A stretch of DNA of 64,000 bases, from contig NZ_AQQU01000008.1 in assembly GCF_002210105.1 (NCBI RefSeq), forward strand, positions 124,001 through 188,000, in the 5' to 3' direction. Source of the stretch: Oceanicola sp. 22II-s10i (GTDB taxonomy: Bacteria; Pseudomonadota; Alphaproteobacteria; Rhodobacterales; Rhodobacteraceae). Both the position numbers and the translations under genes were made by a program. Every line of letters starts with the position of its first letter. The first letter of the stretch is position 1. A model generated the notes under the pieces. The model did no database searches, was not told the origin of the DNA, and saw only the letters and a program-made list of their open reading frames with translations. Of the stretch, positions 1 to 8,337 are shown in pieces.

Positions 1-450
1 CGCGGCAACCTCGTCGGGCGCCTGATCCTGCCGGTCGGGGTGGCCTACGGCACCGACACCCGCAAGGTCGAGGCGATCCTGCGCGAGATCGCCGAGGCGC
101 AGCCGGTCGTCCTGCTGAACCCGCCGCCCTTCGTGCTGTTCAAGGGCTTCGGCGCGTCCTCGCTGGATTTCGAGGTGCGGATGATCTTGCGCGACATCCT
201 GCAGATCGTGGCGCTGCAGAACGAGATGAACCACCAGATCGCCGAACGCTTCGCCGCCGAGGGGATCGAGATCCCGTTCCCGCAGCAGGACATCTGGCTG
301 CGCAATCCCGAAACGCTCACCGGCGGCGGGCGGCAGGGCGTGCCCGGCCCGCGGCTGGAACCGGTGCCCGCGCCCCGCGAAACGACCGGAGCGGCGCATC
401 TGACCGGCGACGACCTCGATCCGTCGTCCGGAGGAGGAGAAGACCGATGA
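1..450 (+). CDS. Mechanosensitive channel (MscS family), C-terminal fragment
   Basis: The gene enters from the left edge; the frame is open from base 1 and ends in TGA at 450. The visible 149 residues match the cytoplasmic C-terminal part of MscS-type channels: a beta segment ([14 protein letters not shown]), the [11 protein letters not shown] helix, the [20 protein letters not shown] strand region, and the typical ending [18 protein letters not shown] disordered Gly/Pro/Arg tail of about 45 residues follows. The family opens under membrane tension to release solutes during hypo-osmotic shock. The transmembrane part lies outside the window, so subfamily cannot be judged. The stop overlaps the next start (ATGA), so the two genes are translationally coupled. 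Confidence 0.85.
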   Translation, partial: RGNLVGRLILPVGVAYGTDTRKVEAILREIAEAQPVVLLNPPPFVLFKGFGASSLDFEVRMILRDILQIVALQNEMNHQIAERFAAEGIEIPFPQQDIWLRNPETLTGGGRQGVPGPRLEPVPAPRETTGAAHLTGDDLDPSSGGGEDR

Positions 451-1166
451 CCGACGCGCTGTTCCGCGAGGACGCCTATCTGCAGGAAGCCCCGGCCACG
501 GTTCTGGCGCATACGGATCGCGGCGGCGTGGTGCTGGACCGCAGCCTGTTCTACCCGACCGGCGGCGGCCAGCCGGGCGATGCGGGGCGCCTGACCTGGG
601 CGGGCGGCAGCATGATCGTCGCGACCACGGTCAAGGGCGAGGGCGACGAGATCGTGCTGGTCCCCGGCGAGGGGGCCGATCTGCCGCCTGTCGGCACCGA
701 GCTCTTCCAGCACCTCGACTGGGACCGGCGCCTGTCGCACATGCGCGTCCACACCGCGCTGCATCTGCTGTCCGTGGTGATCCCGCTGCCGGTCACCGGC
801 GGACAGATCGCCGAGGGGCAGGGGCGGCTCGATTTCGACATGCCCGAAGCGCCCGAGGACAAGGACGCGCTGGAGGCGGAACTGAACGCCCTGATCGCCC
901 GCGATCTTGAGGTCGGCGAGACATGGATCACGGACGCGGAACTCGACGCCAATCCGGGGCTGGTCAAGACCATGTCCGTGCAGCCGCCGCGTGGATCCGG
1001 CCGGATTCGGCTGGTGCGGATCGGCGAGGGCAGCGAACAGGTCGACCTGCAGCCCTGCGGCGGCACGCATGTGAAGCGGACCGGCGAGATCGGCAGGGTG
1101 CGGATCGACAAGGTCAAGAACAAGGGCAGCCGGAACCGCCGGGTTTCGATCCTGCTGGAGGACTGA
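447..1166 (+). CDS. Alanyl-tRNA editing protein (AlaX-like)
   Basis: A 239-residue stand-alone relative of the AlaRS editing domain. Family members hydrolyse Ser-tRNA(Ala) or Gly-tRNA(Ala) in trans to protect translation fidelity. Visible signatures: [10 protein letters not shown] (about 36-45), the zinc motif HTALH (His102, His106), and CGGTH (Cys204, His208), together the four-ligand zinc site of the editing domain. There is no aminoacylation domain, as expected for AlaX. The GGAGGAGAAGACCG stretch before the ATG is a strong ribosome binding site, and the ATG overlaps the upstream stop. The medium length fits AlaX-M. Assignment is firm; the exact mischarged substrate is not. Confidence 0.9.
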   Translation: MTDALFREDAYLQEAPATVLAHTDRGGVVLDRSLFYPTGGGQPGDAGRLTWAGGSMIVATTVKGEGDEIVLVPGEGADLPPVGTELFQHLDWDRRLSHMRVHTALHLLSVVIPLPVTGGQIAEGQGRLDFDMPEAPEDKDALEAELNALIARDLEVGETWITDAELDANPGLVKTMSVQPPRGSGRIRLVRIGEGSEQVDLQPCGGTHVKRTGEIGRVRIDKVKNKGSRNRRVSILLED

Positions 1167-1182
1167 GGGCGGGTCCCTCCGC

Positions 1183-2493
1183 TCAGCCCGTGCCGAACGC
1201 GTCCGGGTCCATCACCCGGCGCGGCAGCATCAGCACCATCGCGATCGCCAGCACCTTCAGCGCACAGGGGAGGATCGCATAGGCGAGGTTCAGCGCGGCG
1301 AGCGCCTCGGGCGGATTGGGTGCGCCGGGGGTGAAGCCCCTGAGCTGCAGCAGCGGCAGGACCACCCCCGCCGCGATCGCAAGCGTCGCCTTGGTGCAGA
1401 AGTTCCAGAACCCGAAAGCCTGCCCCGCCTGCAAGCCCGCCCGCGACAGGGTGGAGGCAAAGAGCGCCGACAGGATCACCATGTCGGCCCCGAGCGCCAC
1501 GCCCGACGCCACGCAGATCACCGCGAAGGGCAGGGCGGCGCCCGCAGGCAGGGCATAGGCCCCGATGAAACTGACGATCGCCAGCGCCATCGACACCGGC
1601 AGGACGCGCCTAGCGCCGAAACGGGCGGCAAGGCGGCTCCAGCCCGGTGCGGAGACCCCGGCGGCAACGAAGAACAGGATCAGGAACGGCCCGGCGAGGT
1701 CCGGCAGCGCCAGACGGTCCTCGACGAAGAACACGAACAGGGTCGACGTCACGGCCACCGGCAGGCTGTTGACGAGGGCCAGCGCCAGCAGCCACCCCGC
1801 GCCGGACCGCCTGAGGCCCGACAGGTCCAGCCGCATCGAGGCGATCTGCGGCCTGCGCCACAGCGGCCGCGCCACCAGCGCGGCCACCAGCGCCAGCCCC
1901 GCCAGCGCCCAGCCGAAGAGCGCATAGCCGCTGCCCGAGGGCGACAGCGCGCCGAACAGGGCGGGCGCCATCGCGCCCAGCGTGACTCCGGCGAGGATCC
2001 CGAATTCGCGGACCCCGGCCAGCCCGAACTGCGCGTCGGCATCGCCGGAACCGGCCATCGCGGCGCTCTGACCATAGAGCAGGATCGCCCCGAGGCTGTA
2101 GCCGGTGAAGGTCACCAGAAGCCCGAGCGTCAGCCACACCGAGGGCGCGATCGGGGGCGTAACCGAGAACACGGCGACGAACCCGATCGCGAGCGTGGCC
2201 AGCGCGAGGAATGCGAAGCGCGACAGTTGTCCGGGCCAGCGGTCGGTCATCCATCCCAGCAGTGGGTCCTGCACGAAGTCGACGATCCGGATCAGCAGCA
2301 GGATGGTGCCGACCTGCGCCAGCGACAGCCCGAGTTCGCTGACCGCGAAACCGGGTAGGTGGATGTAGATCGGGATGCTGGCCGTCGCCAGCGCCATCCC
2401 CAAGACGGCGACACGCCAGCCGTCACGCGAGGCCGACCGGGAAGGGGCATCGGGCACCGGGGCGGTCATCGAGCTGTTGTTCTGCGTTCTCAT
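1183..2493 (-). CDS. MFS transporter, GPH/MelB-like
   Basis: A multi-pass membrane protein of 436 residues with about 12 hydrophobic segments. The first loop carries the pattern typical of the glycoside-pentoside-hexuronide symporters (RIVDFVQDPLLGWMTDR), which bind a cation and a sugar or other organic solute. The start at 2493 is preferred because GGACGG lies just upstream; an in-frame codon at 2526 and an ATG at 2469 are alternatives. It lies downstream of the TetR gene on the same strand with a gap of about 50 bases, so the two are probably cotranscribed. By position it may import or export the substrate of the divergent acyl-CoA operon, which is inference. Confidence 0.8.
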   Translation of the reverse strand: MRTQNNSSMTAPVPDAPSRSASRDGWRVAVLGMALATASIPIYIHLPGFAVSELGLSLAQVGTILLLIRIVDFVQDPLLGWMTDRWPGQLSRFAFLALATLAIGFVAVFSVTPPIAPSVWLTLGLLVTFTGYSLGAILLYGQSAAMAGSGDADAQFGLAGVREFGILAGVTLGAMAPALFGALSPSGSGYALFGWALAGLALVAALVARPLWRRPQIASMRLDLSGLRRSGAGWLLALALVNSLPVAVTSTLFVFFVEDRLALPDLAGPFLILFFVAAGVSAPGWSRLAARFGARRVLPVSMALAIVSFIGAYALPAGAALPFAVICVASGVALGADMVILSALFASTLSRAGLQAGQAFGFWNFCTKATLAIAAGVVLPLLQLRGFTPGAPNPPEALAALNLAYAILPCALKVLAIAMVLMLPRRVMDPDAFGTG

Positions 2494-2547
2494 GGTCCGT
2501 CCGGCACTGTTTGCCTGACTACGCACGGCGGCGGCGGATGGATCTTG

Positions 2548-3243
2548 TCAGGCGTCCTTCGGCCCGGCGGCCAGCGCCCGCGTTTCGTCGGATACCGGGG
2601 CCAGCAGCATCCCTGCCATCGTGTCGGCGAGGTTCGACCGGGCCGAGCGTTGCCCCCATAGGTTCTGCCAGACCTCGGGCGCTTCGGCTGCCGCCTCCAT
2701 CGAGGCGCCCGCCGAGATGCTGTAGAGCAGCATCAGCATCAGCCGCTGCTGCAGGATCTCGGGCGGCATCTCGGGCGCGAGCTTCCGCAGCCAGGCAAAA
2801 CACCGGCGTGTGCCCCGGTCCTGACCGTCCGTCGCCTCGAACAGCAGGTCGCGGCGGGTGATCGTCACGGCGGCGAAGAAACGCAGCATGAAGGTCTGCT
2901 CCCTGTCGCGCCCCTCGTCCGGTGGGGGCAGGGCGGGCAGCAGGATATCGGTGATGTCGCGCACCGCGCGCGGGCCGCCCGCCGCCTCAAGCCGGTCCAG
3001 CCGGTCGTTGTTGGCCGCGTCCAGTGCCTTGCCGACGTCGCTGACCAGTTCGCGGATCAGCGCATCGCGCGAGGCGAAGTAGTAGCTGATCGAGCCGTTG
3101 TTCTTCTGTCCGGCCGCCAGCTGGATGTCGCGGACCGACACGTTGTCCAGCCCGCGCTCCGCGAACAGCCTGAGCGCCACGCTCTTGAGCGTGCGGCGGG
3201 TGCGTTCGCCCTTGCCGAGTTTCTCCTCTGCCAAGACGGCCAT
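2548..3243 (-). CDS. TetR family transcriptional regulator
   Basis: 231 residues. The N-terminal helix-turn-helix is clear: TRRTLKSVALRLFAERG followed by VSVRDIQLAAG and SISYYFASRDALIREL (about 14-66), the standard TetR DNA-binding layout. The C-terminal ligand-binding part is helical and not diagnostic. It is transcribed away from the acyl-CoA ligase operon across a 306-base gap and with the MFS gene. By analogy with TetR regulators beside beta-oxidation genes it probably represses the divergent operon and responds to an acyl-CoA or related acid. The ligand is unknown. Confidence 0.88.
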   Translation of the reverse strand: MAVLAEEKLGKGERTRRTLKSVALRLFAERGLDNVSVRDIQLAAGQKNNGSISYYFASRDALIRELVSDVGKALDAANNDRLDRLEAAGGPRAVRDITDILLPALPPPDEGRDREQTFMLRFFAAVTITRRDLLFEATDGQDRGTRRCFAWLRKLAPEMPPEILQQRLMLMLLYSISAGASMEAAAEAPEVWQNLWGQRSARSNLADTMAGMLLAPVSDETRALAAGPKDA

Positions 3244-3549
3244 CCTTTCCGGGGCGGGGTCCGGGAAATGAACCTCTCGGATATGGTTTTAAGACGCTGC
3301 TTGAAAAGAGTCACGCCGCAGCCTAATCCTTCATGACCATGTTCGGACGCAGGGAGGATGCTTCGACGTGACCGACCGGGACCCGAGGGGCGCAGCGCGG
3401 TTTCGCGCGTGCCGGAGGCGGCGTTCCGGACCAGTCCTCGCAGCATCGCCCGCACCCTGTCGACGATCACGCAGATGATCGCGGCACGCCTGTCCCCGAC
3501 CGTCAGGGGCCGGTCCGCAGCATGGCACGGCGCACAGGGAGGAGCCGCC
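3244..3549. promoter_or_regulatory. Divergent intergenic region between TetR and acyl-CoA ligase genes
   Basis: 306 bases without a convincing gene. The reading frame of the acyl-CoA ligase stays open upstream to 3358, but the extension lacks family similarity and the good ribosome binding site is at the 3550 start. The only dyad I noticed is an imperfect one, TTTTAAG at 3287-3293 against CTTGAAAA at 3300-3307, a weak candidate for a TetR operator. No clear promoter hexamers are visible. Confidence 0.4.
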
Positions 3550-5082
3550 ATGAAACATCCGTCCGCCTTCGCGGCGACACAGCCCGACAAGGTCGCCTAC
3601 CGCATGGCCGAAAGCGGTGCGACGCTGACCTTCGCCGAGCTTGACCGCCTGTCGAACCGCGGCGCGCAGGCGCTGCGGCATGTCGGGGTCGGGCAGGGCG
3701 AAAACATCGCGCTGCTGTTCGAGAACAATCTCGACTTCCTCGCGCTCTGCTGGGCCGGGCAGCGGGCCGGCGTGTTCTATACCGCCATCAGCCGCCACCT
3801 GACGGTGGACGAGATCGCCTATATCGTCCGCGACTGCTCGGCCAAAGTCATGATCGTCTCGGCCAAATATGCCGGGCTGCTGCCGGAGCTGCGCGCGCAA
3901 TGCGGCGATGTTCGCTTCTTCGTCTGCGGCGAGACCAGCCAGCCTGACCTCGACTGGAAGGCGCTGGAGGCCGCGATGCCCGACACCCCGATCGCGGACG
4001 AGGCGGCGGGGACGGACCTGCTCTATTCATCCGGCACGACCGGGCGGCCCAAGGGCATCGCCCGGACCTTCACCCTGCAGCCCATCGACACCGTGATCCC
4101 GCCGCTGATGACCGTGCTGTGCGAGACGATGGGCGGAATGGGGCCGGACTCGGTCTACCTGTCGCCCGCGCCGCTCTACCACGCCGCGCCGCTGCGCTTT
4201 TCGCTTATGGCGGTGATGCTGGGCGGGACCGTGGTGGTGATGGAGCGCTTCGACGCCGAGGCGATGCTGGCGCTGCTGGAACGCCACGCGGTGACGCACA
4301 CGCAGGTGGTGCCGACGATGTTCGTGCGGATGCTCAAGCTGCCGGACGATGTGCGCACCCGCTATGACCTGTCGGCCCTGCGCGTCGCCTATCACGCCGC
4401 CGCCCCCTGTCCGAAGGAAATCAAGGCGCGGATGATCGACTGGTGGGGGCCGATCATCATCGAATATTACGCCGGGTCCGAGGCGAACGGCGTCACGCTC
4501 TGCACCTCGCAGGAATGGCTGGAGAACCCCGGCAGCGTGGGGAAATCCCTGCTGGGCAGTATCGTGATCGCGGATGAGGACGGGACCGAACTGCCGCCGG
4601 GACAGGTCGGCGGGGTCTACTTCGACAGCGGCATCGACTTTCAATACCGCAACGATCCCGGCAAGACCGCCGGTGCCTACATGCGGCCGGGCTGTTCGAC
4701 GCTGGGCGATGTGGGCTATGTCAACGAAGCCGGGTTCCTGTTCCTTACCGACCGCAAGGCCTATACGATCATCTCGGGCGGGGTGAACATCTACCCGCAG
4801 GAGACGGAGGATACGCTGATCATCCATCCCGACGTCGCGGATGTCGCCGTCTTCGGCGTCCCGAACGAGGAGATGGGCGAAGAGGTCAAGGCGGTGGTGC
4901 AGCTGGAACCGGGGGTCGCGGCGACGCCCGAGAAGGCGGAGGAACTGATCGGGTTCTGCAAGGCCCGGCTGTCGCATGTGAAGGCTCCGCGCAGCGTCGA
5001 TTTCCGTGAGGACCTGCCGCGCACACCGACGGGCAAGCTGATCAAGCGCAAGCTCAAGGACGAATACTGGCCCGCCAGCTGA
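3550..5082 (+). CDS. Acyl-CoA synthetase (AMP-dependent ligase)
   Basis: 510 residues. The enzyme activates a carboxylic acid with ATP and joins it to CoA. The P-loop motif LLYSSGTTGRPKGIARTF is intact, followed by EYYAGSEANG, the TGD-equivalent STLGDVGYVNEAGFLFLTDR, the hinge FLTDRKAYTIISGGVNIYPQE, and the C-terminal catalytic Lys in PRTPTGKLIKRKL. The ATG at 3550 is chosen because AGGGAGGA lies just upstream and the family N-terminus (HPSAFAATQPDKVAYR) begins there. It is the first gene of an operon with an SDR, an acyl-CoA dehydrogenase and an APH-type kinase, so it should prime the substrate for beta-oxidation. The acid activated cannot be read from the sequence. Confidence 0.88.
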   Translation: MKHPSAFAATQPDKVAYRMAESGATLTFAELDRLSNRGAQALRHVGVGQGENIALLFENNLDFLALCWAGQRAGVFYTAISRHLTVDEIAYIVRDCSAKVMIVSAKYAGLLPELRAQCGDVRFFVCGETSQPDLDWKALEAAMPDTPIADEAAGTDLLYSSGTTGRPKGIARTFTLQPIDTVIPPLMTVLCETMGGMGPDSVYLSPAPLYHAAPLRFSLMAVMLGGTVVVMERFDAEAMLALLERHAVTHTQVVPTMFVRMLKLPDDVRTRYDLSALRVAYHAAAPCPKEIKARMIDWWGPIIIEYYAGSEANGVTLCTSQEWLENPGSVGKSLLGSIVIADEDGTELPPGQVGGVYFDSGIDFQYRNDPGKTAGAYMRPGCSTLGDVGYVNEAGFLFLTDRKAYTIISGGVNIYPQETEDTLIIHPDVADVAVFGVPNEEMGEEVKAVVQLEPGVAATPEKAEELIGFCKARLSHVKAPRSVDFREDLPRTPTGKLIKRKLKDEYWPAS

Positions 5083-5114
5083 ACGGCGGCCACGAAGGAG
5101 GAAAGGTAAGAGAC

Positions 5115-5876
5115 ATGAACATCGAGGGAATGGCCGCCATCGTCACCGGCGGGGCCTCAGGTCTGGGCGGGGCAACCGCCGAGATGCTGGCCAAGGCCGG
5201 CGCAAAGGTCGCGATCTTCGACCTGAACGACGAGCTGGGCCGCGCCAAGGCGGACGAGATCGGCGGGACCTTCTGCAAGGTCAACGTCACCGACGAAAGC
5301 CAGGTCGAGGCGGCCATCGCCGAGGCCGAGGGCCTGCACGGCAAGGCGCGCATCCTCGTGAACTGCGCCGGTATCGGGCCGCCCGCCAAGGTCATCGACC
5401 GCGAGGGCAACGCGCTGCCGCTGGCGAAATTCACCTCGATCGTCAACGTGAACCTGTTCGGCACGTTCAACGTGATGTCCAAGTTCGCCGCCTCGCTCAG
5501 CCGGATGGAGCCGGACGGCGAAGAGCGTGGCGTCATCGTCAACACCGCCTCGGTCGCGGCGTTCGACGGGCAGATCGGGCAGGCGGCCTATGCGGCCTCC
5601 AAGGGCGGTATCGTGGGCATGACCCTGCCGGTCGCGCGCGAATTCGCCCGCCACGGCATCCGCGTGATGACCATCGCGCCGGGCCTGTTCCTGACGCCGC
5701 TGATGGGATCGCTGCCGCAGGAAGCGCAGGACAGCCTTGCCGCGCAGGTGCCGTTCCCCTCGCGCCTCGGCGATCCGAAGGAATACGCGCACATGGTCGC
5801 CTCGATCATCGGCAACCCGATGCTGAACGGCGAGACGATCCGGCTGGACGGCGCGATCAGGATGGCCCCGAAATGA
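5115..5876 (+). CDS. SDR family oxidoreductase, HSD10/3-hydroxyacyl-CoA dehydrogenase-like
   Basis: 253 residues, a single short-chain dehydrogenase domain. The cofactor motif TGGASGLG (about 11-18), the Asp ending beta-2 (IFDLND, favouring NAD over NADP), NCAGIG, the catalytic Ser in NTASVAAFDG and YAASKGG are all present. The overall pattern (insert after NCAGIG with REGNALPLAKF, and the ending ETIRLDGAIRMAPK) is that of type-II 3-hydroxyacyl-CoA dehydrogenase/17beta-HSD10 proteins, which oxidise 3-hydroxyacyl-CoA in beta-oxidation. AAGGAGGAAAGG precedes the ATG. The gene ends in ATGA shared with the next gene. The role fits the operon: it would act between the dehydrogenase and the thiolase. 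Confidence 0.85.
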   Translation: MNIEGMAAIVTGGASGLGGATAEMLAKAGAKVAIFDLNDELGRAKADEIGGTFCKVNVTDESQVEAAIAEAEGLHGKARILVNCAGIGPPAKVIDREGNALPLAKFTSIVNVNLFGTFNVMSKFAASLSRMEPDGEERGVIVNTASVAAFDGQIGQAAYAASKGGIVGMTLPVAREFARHGIRVMTIAPGLFLTPLMGSLPQEAQDSLAAQVPFPSRLGDPKEYAHMVASIIGNPMLNGETIRLDGAIRMAPK

Positions 5877-7066
5877 GCAGTTTCCACCTGACCGACACCG
5901 GCATGTCCGACCGCGCGCTCGAAATCGCCGGTCGGGTCGAGGACTTTGTCCGCGGCAGGATCGCGCCGATGGAAAAGGACCCGCGCTGCGGGTCGCACGG
6001 CCCCAGCGACGAGATGGCGCTGGAAATGAAGGGCATGGCCCGCGAGGCGGGCGTGCTGACGCCGCATATCCTCGGCGGCGGGGCGCACCTGACCCACCGG
6101 GAAACGGCCTGCGTGCTGATCCGCTCGGGCCTGTCGCCGCTCGGACCCGTGGCCGTCAACACGATGGCCCCGGACGAGGGCAACATGTACCTGCTGGGCA
6201 AGGTCGGTTCGCCCGAGCTGAAGGAACGCTTCCTGCAGCCGATGGTACAGGGCAAGATGCGCTCGGCCTTCTTCATGACCGAACCGGCCGCCGATGGCGG
6301 TGCGGGCTCGGATCCGTCGATGATGCTGACCACCTGCCGTCCTGACGGCAATCACTGGGTCATCAACGGGCGCAAGACCTACATCACCGGCGCCGACGGG
6401 GCCGGGATGGGGATCATCATGGCCAAGTCCGACGACGGCGCCTGCATGTTCCTCGTCGACCTGCCGGATCCGGCGATCAAGATCGTGCGCGTGCTGGAGA
6501 CCATCGACAGTTCCATGCCCGGCGGACATTCCGAGATCGTCATCGACAACCTGCGCGTCCCCGCCACCCAGATGCTGGGCGAGTCTGGCGAGGGCTTCCG
6601 CTATGCGCAGGTCCGCCTGTCGCCCGCGCGCCTGACCCACTGCATGCGGTGGCTCGGCTGCTGTATCCGCGCGAACGAGATCGCGTCGGACTACGCCAAC
6701 CGCCGTCATGCCTTCGGCAAGCCGCTGGTGGATCACGAGGGCGTCGGCTTCATGCTGGCCGAGAACCTGATCGACCTGAAGCAGGCCGAGCTGATGATCT
6801 ACTGGTGCGCCGACGTGCTGGACACCGGGGTTCTGGGCACGGTCGAAAGCTCCATGGCCAAGGTCGCCGTGTCCGAGGCGCTGATGCGTGTCGCGGACCG
6901 CTGCGTGCAGGTCATGGGCGGGCAGGGGGTCACGGCGGACACGATCGTCGAGCAGATCTTCCGCGAAATCCGCGCCTTCCGCATCTACGACGGCCCGACC
7001 GAGGTGCACAAATGGTCGCTGGCCAAGAAGATCAAGCGCGACTGGAAGAAGGCGCAGGAGGCGTGA
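5873..7066 (+). CDS. Acyl-CoA dehydrogenase, ACAD10/11-like
   Basis: 397 residues, FAD-dependent. Conserved ACAD blocks are visible: FFMTEPAADGGAGSDPSMM (flavin and substrate binding), WVINGRKTYITGA, YANRRHAFGKPL, QVMGGQG and the C-terminal YDGPTEVHKWSLAK. The ending with GPTEVH and the immediate downstream partner, an APH-fold kinase, are the arrangement known from ACAD10/ACAD11, where dehydrogenase and kinase domains are fused and act on 4-hydroxyacids. Here the two are separate genes overlapping by four bases (GTGA). It would introduce or rearrange the alpha-beta double bond in the acyl-CoA made by the upstream ligase. Confidence 0.87.
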   Translation: MSSFHLTDTGMSDRALEIAGRVEDFVRGRIAPMEKDPRCGSHGPSDEMALEMKGMAREAGVLTPHILGGGAHLTHRETACVLIRSGLSPLGPVAVNTMAPDEGNMYLLGKVGSPELKERFLQPMVQGKMRSAFFMTEPAADGGAGSDPSMMLTTCRPDGNHWVINGRKTYITGADGAGMGIIMAKSDDGACMFLVDLPDPAIKIVRVLETIDSSMPGGHSEIVIDNLRVPATQMLGESGEGFRYAQVRLSPARLTHCMRWLGCCIRANEIASDYANRRHAFGKPLVDHEGVGFMLAENLIDLKQAELMIYWCADVLDTGVLGTVESSMAKVAVSEALMRVADRCVQVMGGQGVTADTIVEQIFREIRAFRIYDGPTEVHKWSLAKKIKRDWKKAQEA

Positions 7067-8136
7067 GCGGCACAGACGCCGAAAGCAACGCGGGCGTGAT
7101 GCCCGTGCGCGAGGGCTACGGATTCGACACCGCGGCCCTCGAAGGCTGGATGGCCGCCCATGTCGACGGCTTCACCGGCCCGATGGAGGTGTTCCAGTTC
7201 CGGGGCGGCCAGTCCAACCCGACCTTCAAGCTGGTCACCCCCGGCGGCGACTACGTGCTGCGGCGCAAGCCCTCGGGCCAGCTGGCCAAGGGCGCCCATG
7301 CCATCGACCGCGAGGCGCGGGTGATGACGGCGCTCGGCGCGCAGGGCTTTCCGGTGGCCAAGGTCCACGGGCTCTGCACCGACGAGGCGGTGATCGGAAG
7401 CTGGTTCTACGTCATGGACATGGTCGAGGGCCGGATCTTCTGGGATGCCGCCTTTCGCGAGGTTCCGCAGGACCAGCGCGCGGCCTACCTGTCCGAGATG
7501 AACCGCGTGATGGCCGCGCTGCACGGCTACGACCCCGAGGCCATCGGGCTGGGCGATTTCGGCCGCTCCGGCAACTACTTCGAACGCCAGATCGCGCGGT
7601 GGAGCAAGAGCTACCTCGCCGACGAGGACGCGGGCCGCCACCCCGACATGGACCGTCTGATCGACTGGCTGCCCGGCGCGGTCCCGCCCGGCGACGAAAG
7701 CGCGATCGTCCACGGCGACTATCGCTGCGACAACCTGATCTTCCACCCGACCGAGCCGCGCGTCGTTGCGGTGCTGGACTGGGAACTGTCGACCATCGGC
7801 CACCCGCTGGCCGATTTCACCTATCACGCGCTGATGTACCGGATGCCGCCCGACATCGTCGCGGGCCTCGGCGACGTTGACCCCGCCGCGCTCGGCCTGC
7901 CGACCGAGGCGGAGTATGTCGCGGAATACTGCCGCCACACCGGGCGCGACGGGATCCCGAACTACGACTTCTACATCGCCTTCAACTTCTTCCGGCTGGC
8001 CGCGATCTTTCACGGCATCAAGGGCCGGGCGGCGCGGGGGCAGGCGGCCTCGGCCCATGTCGAGGCGCGGGTCGCGGCCTATCCGCGGCTGGTCGCTCTG
8101 GCGGTCGAGGCGATGGAGGCCTGCCGCAGCGCATAG
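7063..8136 (+). CDS. APH-fold phosphotransferase, ACAD10/11 or LvaA-like kinase
   Basis: 357 residues from GTG at 7063, whose last bases overlap the previous stop; an ATG at 7099 is the alternative. The aminoglycoside-phosphotransferase fold is clear: nucleotide-binding QFRGGQSNPTFKL and YVLRRKPSG, the catalytic loop VHGDYRCDNLIF (Brenner motif HGDxxxxN) and the metal-binding Asp in VLDWELSTIGHPLADF. This wording is characteristic of the kinase domain that partners acyl-CoA dehydrogenases in 4-hydroxyacid breakdown (human ACAD10/11, bacterial LvaA), where 4-hydroxyacyl-CoA is phosphorylated before isomerisation to 3-hydroxyacyl-CoA. Antibiotic resistance is unlikely given the context. Confidence 0.82.
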   Translation: MSGTDAESNAGVMPVREGYGFDTAALEGWMAAHVDGFTGPMEVFQFRGGQSNPTFKLVTPGGDYVLRRKPSGQLAKGAHAIDREARVMTALGAQGFPVAKVHGLCTDEAVIGSWFYVMDMVEGRIFWDAAFREVPQDQRAAYLSEMNRVMAALHGYDPEAIGLGDFGRSGNYFERQIARWSKSYLADEDAGRHPDMDRLIDWLPGAVPPGDESAIVHGDYRCDNLIFHPTEPRVVAVLDWELSTIGHPLADFTYHALMYRMPPDIVAGLGDVDPAALGLPTEAEYVAEYCRHTGRDGIPNYDFYIAFNFFRLAAIFHGIKGRAARGQAASAHVEARVAAYPRLVALAVEAMEACRSA

Positions 8137-8263
8137 GGCCGTCCGGTATTTGCAGTCCGCGTGCCAAACAGGGCTGGCCGGGGCGGATAGCCGGGATTGC
8201 GCCAGAGTAGAGTGACGCCCCGTCCGGACCAAACTAGGAAGGTCCGGCCGGGTCGGCCCAACA

Positions 8264-8283
8264 TGATCGACCCTGATCGATCA
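8264..8283. repeat. Palindromic dyad upstream of thiolase
   Basis: TGATCGA at 8264-8270, a CCC spacer, then the perfect ten-base palindrome TGATCGATCA at 8274-8283. It sits about 55 bases before the thiolase start, in the 201-base gap after the kinase gene. It could be an operator or simply sequence bias; no protein is assigned. Confidence 0.3.
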
Positions 8284-8337
8284 CAGTCGCCGCGGGACCG
8301 GAGCTCCGGCCGGCGGCAGTCAAGAGGAGAGACCCAA

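Noticed and set aside
3358-3549. Upstream in-frame extension of the acyl-CoA ligase
   Set aside because: Lacks similarity to the family N-terminus and a ribosome binding site; the ATG at 3550 has both.
7063-8136. Aminoglycoside resistance phosphotransferase
   Set aside because: The fold is shared, but the sequence pattern and overlap with an acyl-CoA dehydrogenase fit the ACAD10/11-type kinase.
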